DNA of 64,000 nucleotides from assembly GCA_947370975.1 (NCBI GenBank), contig CANBNG010000007.1:121580-185579 (forward strand). Direction: 5' to 3'. The first letter of the stretch is position 1. Each line of letters opens with the position of its first letter. Of the stretch, positions 16,565 through 24,153 are shown piece after piece. The notes below the pieces were generated by a model. It had not been told where the DNA came from. It was given only the letters and a program-made list of their open reading frames with translations, and made no database searches. This DNA comes from Beijerinckiaceae bacterium. Its GTDB lineage: Bacteria > Pseudomonadota > Alphaproteobacteria > Rhizobiales > Beijerinckiaceae. Position numbers and translations under genes: made by a program.

Positions 16565-17779
16565 ATGACCGACATTGCTCTCGCCACCCCCATCGATGCG
16601 CCCCTTCATGCCAAACCCTCGCTCGTCGGGCTGACGCGCGCCGGGCTGGCGCAGGCGCTGGCTGCCATTGGCGTGCCCGAGCGCGAGCAGCGCATGCGTG
16701 TTGGCCAGTTGTGGCATTGGATCTATTTCCAGGGCGCGACATCGTTTGACGCCATGCTCAATATTTCGAAAGTTCTGCGCGCCACGCTGGCCGAGCATTA
16801 CGGGCTGAGCCGGCCTGAGGTCGTTGCCCAGCAGGTCTCGGTCGATGGCACGCGCAAATGGCTCATCCGCATGCCGCCCGTCGATGCGCGCGACAAGGGC
16901 GCGGAGATTGAATGCGTCTATATTCCTGAAAGCGACCGCGGCACGCTCTGCGTTTCGAGCCAGGTCGGCTGCACGCTGACCTGCACCTTCTGCCACACGG
17001 GCACGCAGAAACTCGTGCGCAATCTCTCGGCGCAGGAAATCGTGCAGCAGCTTGTTGTTGCGCGCGACATGCTGGGCGATTTTCCGGGCCAGACACCGCC
17101 CGACGATGGCGGGCTCATTCCCGCAGGCGAGGGCGTGCGCGCCGTGTCCAACATTGTGTTCATGGGCATGGGCGAGCCGCTGTATAATTTCGATGAAGTG
17201 ACGGATGCGATTTCCGTGCTCACCGATGGCGAAGGCCTGTCGCTGTCCAAGCGCCGCATCACGGTTTCGACGTCTGGCGTCGTGCCCCAGATCGGCGCTT
17301 TGGGTGAAGAAGCCGGCACCATGCTTGCCATTTCGCTGCACGCGACCAATGACGAGCTGCGCAACACGCTTGTTCCGCTGAACAAGAAATATCCGATCCG
17401 CGATCTTCTCGATGCCTGCCGCAATTATCCCGGCGCCTCCAACTCGCGCCGCATCACATTTGAATATGTGATGCTCAAGGGCGTGAACGATTCACCCGCC
17501 GAGGCGCGCGAACTTGTGCGCTTGCTTAAGGGCGTTCCGGCCAAGATCAATCTGATCCCGTTCAATCCCTGGCCCGGCACGCAATATGAGTGCTCGGACT
17601 GGGAGACGATCGAGAAATTTTCCGACATCGTTTTCAACGCGGGCTATGCGAGCCCCGTGCGCACGCCGCGCGGTCGCGACATTCTGGCTGCGTGCGGCCA
17701 GTTGAAGAGCGAAACAGAAAAGCTGCGGGCGCGGGCGCGTCTGGCGCTCGATGACGAAGACGAGATCGCCGCAGACTAG
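16565..17779 (+). CDS. rlmN: Dual-specificity RNA methyltransferase RlmN
   Basis: RlmN is a radical-SAM enzyme that makes 2-methyladenosine at A2503 of 23S rRNA and A37 of some tRNAs. The 404-residue protein has an N-terminal helical RNA-binding domain (RVGQLWHWIYFQG) and the radical-SAM barrel with Cys136, Cys140 and Cys143 in GCTLTCTFCHTG. FMGMGEPLYNFDEV and SLHATNDELRNTLVPLNKK are further hallmarks. NPWPGTQYECSD contains the C-terminal conserved proline-glycine turn and a methyl-carrying cysteine lies further on in ILAACGQL. The stop overlaps that of the convergent dsbB. Confidence 0.97.
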   Translation: MTDIALATPIDAPLHAKPSLVGLTRAGLAQALAAIGVPEREQRMRVGQLWHWIYFQGATSFDAMLNISKVLRATLAEHYGLSRPEVVAQQVSVDGTRKWLIRMPPVDARDKGAEIECVYIPESDRGTLCVSSQVGCTLTCTFCHTGTQKLVRNLSAQEIVQQLVVARDMLGDFPGQTPPDDGGLIPAGEGVRAVSNIVFMGMGEPLYNFDEVTDAISVLTDGEGLSLSKRRITVSTSGVVPQIGALGEEAGTMLAISLHATNDELRNTLVPLNKKYPIRDLLDACRNYPGASNSRRITFEYVMLKGVNDSPAEARELVRLLKGVPAKINLIPFNPWPGTQYECSDWETIEKFSDIVFNAGYASPVRTPRGRDILAACGQLKSETEKLRARARLALDDEDEIAAD

Positions 17780-18264
17780 GCTTTTGCGCGCGCGCCAATG
17801 AGTGCGAGCGCGCTCAGAGCTGCGGATATCACCGCGTTCCAGCCCGCCAGCGACAGGCCGATAATGCGGATCGCGACCTTGTCGCATTGCACGACTTGCG
17901 TGGTCTGCAATTGGCTCAGGAAATCGTCGACGCTTTTCGCGCTGCTCATCGCGCCCGTGCAGCCTGTGGGGCCAGGCCAGAATCCCCATTCGACGCCGGC
18001 GTGATAGACGCCAAACATAGCGCTGCCCAAAAACAGCAACGACAAGAGCCGGAGGCCAGGCCGCGCGAGATTGCAATCGCGCGCGCCAACCAGTGTGACA
18101 AGGGCCGCCAGAGGCACGCCCGCATAATAGGCCCAGCGCTGTTTCAGGCAGAGTTCGCAGGGCAGATAACCAAAGGCCTCGAAAATCCACGCGCCCGTGA
18201 TCGTCGCAAAAGCGATGATGAGAATGGCAAGCGCCGCGCGCAGGGGCGTGATCTCGCGCAGCAT
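17776..18264 (-). CDS. dsbB: Disulfide bond formation protein B family
   Basis: DsbB reoxidises DsbA in the periplasm and passes electrons to ubiquinone. This 162-residue inner-membrane protein has four hydrophobic segments. The first periplasmic loop carries Cys36 and Cys39 in LPCELCLKQR, and the second loop carries Cys102 and Cys127. No dsbA is in the window. The start codon overlaps the stop of the upstream yqaA-like gene by one base (TGATG), so the two are translationally coupled. Confidence 0.88.
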   Translation of the reverse strand: MLREITPLRAALAILIIAFATITGAWIFEAFGYLPCELCLKQRWAYYAGVPLAALVTLVGARDCNLARPGLRLLSLLFLGSAMFGVYHAGVEWGFWPGPTGCTGAMSSAKSVDDFLSQLQTTQVVQCDKVAIRIIGLSLAGWNAVISAALSALALIGARAKA

Positions 18265-18845
18265 CAGAACATTTTTCCTGCGAGCCAGAAGCCGCCCACG
18301 ATGGTCACGACGACAAGGATCATGAAGGTTGCGAAATGGCGTTCGAGAAGCGCCTTGATCGGCTCGCCGAATTTGTGAAGCAGCCCGGCAAGAATGAAGA
18401 AACGCGCGCCACGTGTAAGCAGCGACAGGCCAACGAAAAGCGCGAAATTATATTCGAGCACGCCGCTGACAATGGTGACGAGCTTGAAGGGAATAGGCGT
18501 CAGTCCCTTTACGAGAATGAACAGCCAGCCCCATTTGTCGTAGCCCGCTTTCACAGTGTCCATGCGCGAAGCGTAGCCATAAAGGTCGATCAGCCAATGT
18601 CCGAGCGTGTCCCACAGCAGCAAGCCGATGCCATAGCCGAGAATGCCGCCAAGCACGGAGGCAATGGTGCAGATGCCTGCATAAAACCATGCGCGCTTGG
18701 GGCGCGCGAGCGACATCGGCACGAGAATGACGTCGGGTGGAACCGGAAAGAAGGAGCTTTCAGCGAAAGCTATGGCGCCAAGCGCCCAGGTTGCGCGGGG
18801 GCTCTCGGCGAGCAGGAGCGTCCAGTGATAAAGGCGCTTGAACAT
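18264..18845 (-). CDS. YqaA family membrane protein (DedA/VTT superfamily)
   Basis: The 193-residue protein begins MFKRLYHWTLLLAESPRATW and has about five membrane segments. Conserved blocks are FAESSFFPVPPDVILVPM, a DedA-superfamily acidic and proline signature, and GWLFILVKGLTPIPFKLVT. YqaA proteins are predicted membrane transport or lipid-handling proteins of unproven function. The ATG at 18845 matches the usual N-terminus; one at 18893 would add a cysteine-rich leader. It is coupled to dsbB. Confidence 0.8.
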   Translation of the reverse strand: MFKRLYHWTLLLAESPRATWALGAIAFAESSFFPVPPDVILVPMSLARPKRAWFYAGICTIASVLGGILGYGIGLLLWDTLGHWLIDLYGYASRMDTVKAGYDKWGWLFILVKGLTPIPFKLVTIVSGVLEYNFALFVGLSLLTRGARFFILAGLLHKFGEPIKALLERHFATFMILVVVTIVGGFWLAGKMF

Positions 18846-18957
18846 GTAAAAGGCCACTCGCTGTGCGTCGATGCAGGTGCACAGCGTTAGCATTGCGAAC
18901 GCGGCATGAGCAAGGCGCGCGTGCTAGCGCCCCGCTCAAGCCGCGCGCCGCCGAGAC

Positions 18958-20064
18958 TTAATTCCTGATGTCTTGCAGGAACCATTCGGTTGGGATTTCA
19001 TGCCCCAGGCCGGCAGCTTTTGCGAGTTCATAAACCCGCCCGGCGACCGCGTAGAATTGCGCGCCTTGAAGATTGCCGCGTTCCGAATAGGTGATCTGGT
19101 TATCCGACGTGCGGCCCTTGGCCTTGCCTGAGACGAGATCTGCCAGCGTGATGCGCTTTTCTGGAATCGTCACGCCATGTGCGCGCTTGCCCTTGCGGCC
19201 ATCGCCAAATTTATCGGCATTGGGGCGGGCTTCCCAGGCGATATATTCATCGTCAAGCGCAAGCTCGGGCCGCCCGCGCGGGGCAGGCGCATCGCCAAAG
19301 CGCAGATAGACATCGACGCGCTCGAGCGAGCGCTGGTCGGGAATGCCGCTGCCCCCGATGTTGACGATATGCGTGCCGGGCTCGAGCAAATCGCCATTGA
19401 GCACAGGCACGGCGGAATCGGTGAGGCCTGCCACAATATGCGCGCCGCGATAGACCTGTTCGGGCGCATCGCAGACCTGCACTTCAATGCCGTATTGCGC
19501 GCGAATCTCGGCCGCGAAGGCTTCGCGATTGGCTTTCGTCGGGCTGAAGACCTGCACCTTGCGGATGTTGCGCACGGCGGTGAAGCTCTGCATATGCGTC
19601 CGCGCCATGCCGCCCGAGCCGATGATCCCGACAACCTCGGCGTCCGCGCGCGCCATATATTTCACGCCGATGCCGCCATCGCCGCCAACGCGCATGTGCT
19701 GGAGATGGCCGTCATTGATGAGTGCGAGCGGTTCGGCGTTTTCAATCGAGGTCAGCAGAATGAGGCCGCAGAACAGGCCGGGCTTCATGCAGTATTTTTC
19801 CTGCGTCACGACGCCGTTATATTGCGCCTCATAGATGATGTCGGACTTCATGCGGATGGCGAAATAGCCGCCCGTCGAGCCGCCCTCCATCGTGCCCCAT
19901 TGGTAATTCTTGGCCGGATCGCTTGTCGGGATGCGGATGTCGATCCGCGGCCGGCAGACGGCCTCCCCCGAGGCCAGATTGAGATAGGAGGTCTCCAGCG
20001 CCGCGATCGTGTCGGGCATTGTGAGAACCTGGGCGACGTCTTTGTTGTTGATGATGAGTGTCAT
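18958..20064 (-). CDS. Ornithine cyclodeaminase / mu-crystallin family protein
   Basis: The 368-residue protein starts MTLIINNKDVAQVLTMPDTI. Members of this NAD(P)-dependent family include ornithine cyclodeaminase, L-alanine dehydrogenase and ketimine reductases. The Rossmann nucleotide loop is VGIIGSGGMARTHMQSF. Conserved substrate-side elements include RMKSDI with a lysine and the aspartate region GGSGIPDQRSLE. A family-typical Arg sits early in PRIDIRIP. The exact substrate cannot be read from sequence; the tail, with WFLQDIRN, is longer than in classical ornithine cyclodeaminases. It is divergent from rplU. Confidence 0.75.
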   Translation of the reverse strand: MTLIINNKDVAQVLTMPDTIAALETSYLNLASGEAVCRPRIDIRIPTSDPAKNYQWGTMEGGSTGGYFAIRMKSDIIYEAQYNGVVTQEKYCMKPGLFCGLILLTSIENAEPLALINDGHLQHMRVGGDGGIGVKYMARADAEVVGIIGSGGMARTHMQSFTAVRNIRKVQVFSPTKANREAFAAEIRAQYGIEVQVCDAPEQVYRGAHIVAGLTDSAVPVLNGDLLEPGTHIVNIGGSGIPDQRSLERVDVYLRFGDAPAPRGRPELALDDEYIAWEARPNADKFGDGRKGKRAHGVTIPEKRITLADLVSGKAKGRTSDNQITYSERGNLQGAQFYAVAGRVYELAKAAGLGHEIPTEWFLQDIRN

Positions 20065-20124
20065 GGGGCCTGAGTTTAGCCAAGCTTCACGCTTGGGCAA
20101 TAGGGCACACCTGGATGCTTCCCG

Positions 20125-20154
20125 TTGACTCTTGCCCCCTCCTCCCCCTATAGA
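20125..20154 (+). promoter_or_regulatory. Sigma-70 type promoter of rplU-rpmA
   Basis: TTGACT (20125-20130) and TATAGA (20149-20154) are separated by 18 bases. Transcription would start near 20161 and give a leader of about 160 bases before rplU. Confidence 0.7.
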
Positions 20155-20171
20155 ACGCCCTCGCTTCGGCG

Positions 20172-20195
20172 CGCGGCTTTCTTGGCCGCGTTTTT
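20172..20195 (+). terminator. Attenuator-like hairpin in the rplU leader
   Basis: CGCGGC (20172-20177) pairs with GCCGCG (20185-20190) across a 7-base loop and is followed directly by five T residues. It has the form of an intrinsic terminator but lies inside the leader, about 10-30 bases after the expected start of transcription and 128 bases before the rplU start codon, so it could act as an attenuator. Confidence 0.55.
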
Positions 20196-20322
20196 CGTAT
20201 GGGCCTTTGGCTCCCGGTTTGGGGGCAGGATCACGCGGAGCCGGGGCTTCATCGCTGGTTTGCACCTGCAAAGAAGCCGGCCGCCCATAAGGGCAGAGCC
20301 GGATTGAACACGAGGAAAAACG

Positions 20323-20637
20323 ATGTTCGCAGTCATCAAAACCGGCGGCAAGCAGTATAAAGTTGCCGCCGAAGACAAGATTACCGTCATGACGCTCGCT
20401 GGTGAAGCGGGCGACAAGGTGACGTTCAACGAAGTCCTGATGCTCGTCGACGGCGAGTCCATGCAGGTTGGTGTGCCGTTCCTGGCTGGCGTCACCGTCT
20501 CGGGCGAAATCGTCGCGCAGGACCGCGGTCCGAAGGTCATCGCCTTCAAGAAGCGTCGCCGCAAGAACTCGAAGCGCAAGCGTGGCCATCGTCAGGATCT
20601 GACGATCGTGCGCATCACCGGCATCGCCGCGCACTAA
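20323..20637 (+). CDS. rplU: 50S ribosomal protein L21
   Basis: L21 binds 23S rRNA in the large subunit. The 104-residue protein begins MFAVIKTGGKQYKVA and has the central VNFNEV-like strand (VTFNEVLMLVDGES) and the basic C-terminal FKKRRRKNSKRKRGHRQ segment with its TxxxxxxI terminus (DLTIVRITGI). Length is normal. A GAGGAAAAA ribosome binding region precedes the ATG. It leads the rplU-rpmA operon, downstream of a consensus promoter and a long structured leader, so its expression may be autoregulated as for other ribosomal operons. Confidence 0.98.
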   Translation: MFAVIKTGGKQYKVAAEDKITVMTLAGEAGDKVTFNEVLMLVDGESMQVGVPFLAGVTVSGEIVAQDRGPKVIAFKKRRRKNSKRKRGHRQDLTIVRITGIAAH

Positions 20638-20750
20638 GCGCGCGACACCGGCAAGCAGTTTCGTAACGGACCTTTTTTCGCTATAAGGGTCCAGACAGAT
20701 TTCATTCACCCCCGGTTTCACCCGGCGGGCGCAAGGTTCGGAGCAGATCA

Positions 20751-21020
20751 ATGGCTCACAAAAAGGCAGGCGGCTCATCCCGCAACGGCCGCGACTCCAA
20801 GGGTCGTCGTCTCGGCGTCAAGAAGTTTGGCGGCGAATCCGTCATTTCCGGCAACATCATCGTCCGCCAGCGCGGCACGGTGTGGCATCCGGGTGCAAAC
20901 GTCGGCATCGGCGTTGATCACACGCTGTTCGCCATGGCCGACGGCAAGGTGCACTTCCTCACCAAGGGCAATGGCCGCGCTTATGTAGCGGTCGTGCCGT
21001 TGGCAGCAGCCGCAGAATAA
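20751..21020 (+). CDS. rpmA: 50S ribosomal protein L27
   Basis: L27 reaches into the peptidyl transferase centre with its N-terminus. The 89-residue protein begins MAHKKAGGSSRNGRDSKGRR, the standard sequence without the cleaved extension seen in Firmicutes. RQRGTVWHPGANVGIGVDHTLFA is split across the conserved core. It lies 113 bases after rplU and shares its transcript. Strong secondary structure follows the stop. Confidence 0.98.
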   Translation: MAHKKAGGSSRNGRDSKGRRLGVKKFGGESVISGNIIVRQRGTVWHPGANVGIGVDHTLFAMADGKVHFLTKGNGRAYVAVVPLAAAAE

Positions 21021-21036
21021 GGGTGGTGGTTTGACG

Positions 21037-21154
21037 AAGAACCTCCACCGTCTCTCACGAGACCCGGTGGACAGGTTCTTGTCAGAACCAAAGGATCGCG
21101 AAGGGCAATAGCCCCGAAAGATCCGGACCAGTCCGAGAGTTCCCGCAAGGGGGC
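21037..21154 (+). ncRNA. Structured RNA region after rpmA (candidate)
   Basis: Sixteen bases after the rpmA stop lies a long stem: 21037-21044 with 21073-21080 (8 bp), 21045-21050 with 21065-21070 (6 bp) and 21051-21054 with 21059-21062 (4 bp). A competing hairpin pairs 21074-21079 with 21084-21089. A third stem pairs 21093-21097 with 21120-21124 and encloses a GGGC/GCCC hairpin. The region ends in a strong terminator-like hairpin at 21155. It could be the 3' UTR of the rplU-rpmA transcript or a separate small RNA; no promoter of its own was seen. Confidence 0.4.
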
Positions 21155-21182
21155 AAGGGGAGGTGGGAGACCACCTCCCCTT
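21155..21182 (+). terminator. Strong hairpin ending the rplU-rpmA transcript
   Basis: A perfect 12-bp stem (21155-21166 with 21171-21182) is closed by a GAGA tetraloop and followed by TTCGTCGTCT, a weak pyrimidine tail. Confidence 0.7.
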
Positions 21183-21228
21183 CGTCGTCTCAAGCGCCGG
21201 AATGGCGCTCATCGGACTGGAGCCTGCG

Positions 21229-21819
21229 ATGTTTCCCGATCTCACCCGTGACGATGTGTTCCGGATCGAGACCGCCCGCCTGTGGCTGCGCTGGCCGCGC
21301 GCCGCTGATGTGGCTGCCTTCGCCCGTCTCGCCTCGGATGTGGATGTGGCAGGTCTTGCGACCTGCCTGCCCCAGCCCTTCGGGGCGCCGGAGGCGGACG
21401 ATTTCGTGATTGGCGCGCGCCGCACCAATACGCAGGGGCGTGGACTCGTGCTGGGCCTTGCGCCCCGCAACGATCCGGCTGCTCTTGTGGGCCTGGTCGG
21501 CGTTCAGACACGCGGCGAGAGCGCGGATCTTGTGCTCGGCTATTGGCTCGGACGTCCCTATTGGGGCGCGGGGCTGATGCAGGAGGCGATCGAGGCCGTG
21601 CTCGACATGGCTTTCGTCCTCACCGACGCCGGCCAGATCGAGACGCCGGTGCGGGCTGGCAATGTCGCCGCGCGCAAAGTGCTGTTGCGGTGCGGTTTTC
21701 CCGTGCCCGAGCCGACGCAGGCCGACGCGCTGGCCTTGATCGATCGCGCGGCCTGGCTGGGTGCGCGGGCGGGAGCTGCGGGGCGCATTGCTCTGCCTCT
21801 GGCGGCGGCTCAGCTTTAA
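21229..21819 (+). CDS. GNAT family N-acetyltransferase
   Basis: The 196-residue protein starts MFPDLTRDDVFRIETARLWL and matches the RimJ/RimL-type acetyltransferase group. ETARLWLRWPRAADV is the typical N-terminal strand and loop. The acetyl-CoA site appears as LGYWLGRPYWGAGLMQEAIEAVL (read in two pieces). VRAGNVAARKVLLRCGF is the conserved C-terminal helix that follows catalysis. The acceptor is unknown. The ATG at 21229 has a GGAG sequence six bases upstream and is preferred to ATGs at 21202 and 21163. The gene sits between rpmA and obgE, a placement common in the order. Confidence 0.82.
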   Translation: MFPDLTRDDVFRIETARLWLRWPRAADVAAFARLASDVDVAGLATCLPQPFGAPEADDFVIGARRTNTQGRGLVLGLAPRNDPAALVGLVGVQTRGESADLVLGYWLGRPYWGAGLMQEAIEAVLDMAFVLTDAGQIETPVRAGNVAARKVLLRCGFPVPEPTQADALALIDRAAWLGARAGAAGRIALPLAAAQL

Positions 21820-21894
21820 CCACGCGCCCGGACGGGATCGGCCTGTCCGGACGCCTCCATTGCTCCGCGGCCTCGCCTCGGATAGGGATGCACT

Positions 21895-22971
21895 ATGAAA
21901 TTCCTGGATCAGGCTCGTATCTACATCCGCTCTGGCGATGGCGGCGCAGGTTGCGTCTCCTTCCGGCGTGAAAAATTCATCGAATTCGGTGGCCCCGACG
22001 GCGGCGACGGCGGGCGCGGCGGCGATGTTGTCGCGACCTGTGTCGATGGCTTGAACACGCTCATCGACTATCGCTTCCAGCAGCATTTCAAGGCCAAGAC
22101 CGGCATGCATGGCATGGGCCGCAACCGCGCGGGCGGACGTGGCAACGATGTCGAGCTGAAAGTGCCGGTTGGCACGCAGATCTATGAAGAGGATGGCGAG
22201 ACCCTCATCGCCGATCTTACCGAAGTCGGCCAGCGCGTCGTCATCGCGCGCGGCGGCAATGGTGGCTTCGGCAATGCCTATTTCGCAACCTCGACCAACC
22301 GCTCGCCGCGTCGGGCCAATCCCGGCCAGACCGGCATTGAATTGACGATCTGGCTGCGGCTCAAGCTCATTGCAGACGCCGGCCTCGTTGGTCTGCCCAA
22401 TGCCGGCAAGTCGACCTTCCTGGCTTCTGTCACGGCGGCAAAGCCCAAGATCGCGGATTATCCCTTCACCACCCTGCATCCCGGCCTTGGCGTCGTGCAT
22501 GTGGACGATCGCGAATTCGTGCTGGCCGATATTCCGGGCCTGATCGAAGGCGCGCATGAAGGCCACGGCCTTGGCGACCGGTTTCTTGGCCATATCGAGC
22601 GCTGCCGCGTGCTGCTGCATCTGATCGACGCGGGCTGTGAACATGCGGGCGAAGCCTACAAGACGGTCCGCCAGGAGCTTGAGGCGTACGGCAACGGGCT
22701 TGAGGATAAGCCCGAAATCGTCGCGCTCTCGAAGACCGACACGATCGACCCCGAGATGCTGAAGAAGCAGACCGAGCGTCTCAAGCGCGCGATCAAATCG
22801 GCTGGCCCGCCGCTGGCAGACGATGAAAAGCCGCGCCCCATGCTCAAGATTTCAGCCGCAACCCGCGTCGGCATCACCGATGCGCTGCGCAATCTCGCGC
22901 GCACCATCGATCAGGCGCGCGCCGAAGACGGTTCCCAAAACGCCGAAGCCTGGCAGCCTCTGAAAGCCTGA
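21895..22971 (+). CDS. obgE: GTPase ObgE/CgtA
   Basis: Obg is an essential GTPase for late 50S assembly and stress control. The 358-residue protein has the glycine-rich Obg fold at residues 1-158 (MKFLDQARIYIRSGDGGAGC) and the G domain with the P-loop GLPNAGKST at residues 166-174. DIPGLIEGAHEGHGLG is the G3 region and LSKTD the G4 motif. It lacks the long C-terminal domain of some Gram-positive Obg proteins, which is normal here. Six bases separate it from proB. Confidence 0.97.
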   Translation: MKFLDQARIYIRSGDGGAGCVSFRREKFIEFGGPDGGDGGRGGDVVATCVDGLNTLIDYRFQQHFKAKTGMHGMGRNRAGGRGNDVELKVPVGTQIYEEDGETLIADLTEVGQRVVIARGGNGGFGNAYFATSTNRSPRRANPGQTGIELTIWLRLKLIADAGLVGLPNAGKSTFLASVTAAKPKIADYPFTTLHPGLGVVHVDDREFVLADIPGLIEGAHEGHGLGDRFLGHIERCRVLLHLIDAGCEHAGEAYKTVRQELEAYGNGLEDKPEIVALSKTDTIDPEMLKKQTERLKRAIKSAGPPLADDEKPRPMLKISAATRVGITDALRNLARTIDQARAEDGSQNAEAWQPLKA

Positions 22972-22977
22972 CCGACC

Positions 22978-24105
22978 GTGACCGCGACACCCTCCCTCGA
23001 CACTTTTCGCCGCATCGTCGTCAAGGTCGGCTCGTCGCTGCTCGTCGATCACGGGCAGGGCGCGCTCAAGCGCGCCTGGCTCGAAGCCCTTGCCGATGAT
23101 CTTGCCGATCTGCACCGGGCTGGCTGCGACGTGCTTGTGGTCTCCTCGGGCTCGATTGCGCTGGGCCGCACGGTTCTCAAATTGCCCAAGGGCCCCTTGC
23201 GGCTCGAAGACAGCCAGGCGGCTGCCGCGGTCGGCCAGATCGCACTGGCACGCACCTGGTCGGAGGTGCTTGGCGCGCGCGGCATGACGGCCGGGCAGAT
23301 TCTCGTCACACTGAACGATACCGAAGAACGCCGCCGCTATCTCAATGCGCGCGAGACCATCGGCAAGCTGCTCGAATTCCGCGCCGTGCCGGTCATCAAC
23401 GAAAACGACACTGTGGCGACGAGTGAAATTCGCTACGGCGACAATGATCGCCTTGCGGCGCGTGTCGCGACCATGGCGAGCGCAGATCTGCTGATCCTGC
23501 TGTCTGACATCGACGGGCTCTATACCGCGCCCCCGCATCTCGACCCGTCTGCGACGCTCATTCCCGTCGTGCCCCGCATCAGCGCGGAAATCGAGGCCAT
23601 GGCCGGCGGGGCGGCGAGCGAATTGTCGCGCGGCGGCATGACGACCAAGATCGAGGCCGGCAAGATCGCCACGACCGGCGGTACGCATATGGTCATTGCC
23701 GACGGCCGGGTGGATCATCCCGTCAAGCGCATTGCGTCCGGCGGGCGCTGCACCTGGTTCCTGACACCGTCCAATCCCATGACGGCCCGCAAGAAATGGA
23801 TCGCCGGTTCGCTCGAGCCGCGCGGCACGCTCCATATCGATGCCGGCGCTGCGCGTGCCCTGTCGTCTGGCGCGAGCCTGCTGCCGGCTGGCGTCGTGCG
23901 CGTCGAGGGCACGTTCGCGCGCGGCGATTGCATCCTCATCCGCGACCAGAGGGGCGCGGAAATCGGCCGTGGCCTTGTTGCCTATGACGCGCTTGAGGCA
24001 GTCCAGCTCGCGGGGCGCAATTCCCGCGAGATCGAGGCGGTTCTGGGGGTTCCGGGCCGCGCCGAGATGATTCATCGTGACGACATGGCGCTTGGCGCTG
24101 AATAA
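22978..24105 (+). CDS. proB: Glutamate 5-kinase
   Basis: ProB phosphorylates glutamate, the committed step of proline synthesis. The 375-residue protein from a GTG start has the amino-acid kinase domain (RRIVVKVGSSLLVD, VVSSGSIALGR, INENDTVATSEIRYGDNDRL) and a C-terminal PUA domain (about residues 280-360). GGMTTKIEAGKIAT is the phosphate-binding lid. Feedback inhibition by proline is a family property. It is followed by proA after 48 bases. Confidence 0.96.
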   Translation: MTATPSLDTFRRIVVKVGSSLLVDHGQGALKRAWLEALADDLADLHRAGCDVLVVSSGSIALGRTVLKLPKGPLRLEDSQAAAAVGQIALARTWSEVLGARGMTAGQILVTLNDTEERRRYLNARETIGKLLEFRAVPVINENDTVATSEIRYGDNDRLAARVATMASADLLILLSDIDGLYTAPPHLDPSATLIPVVPRISAEIEAMAGGAASELSRGGMTTKIEAGKIATTGGTHMVIADGRVDHPVKRIASGGRCTWFLTPSNPMTARKKWIAGSLEPRGTLHIDAGAARALSSGASLLPAGVVRVEGTFARGDCILIRDQRGAEIGRGLVAYDALEAVQLAGRNSREIEAVLGVPGRAEMIHRDDMALGAE

Positions 24106-24153
24106 TGACCCGCGCATGACACTGCCCGTACTCTTCTGCTAGAGCAAAAGACC

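Noticed and set aside
19177..20073. Plus-strand frame opposite the ornithine cyclodeaminase family gene
   Set aside because: The minus-strand protein has a Rossmann motif and family blocks, whereas this frame has none.
20199..20370. Leader peptide in the rplU leader
   Set aside because: A frame starts at 20199 but has no ribosome binding site and runs into rplU out of frame.
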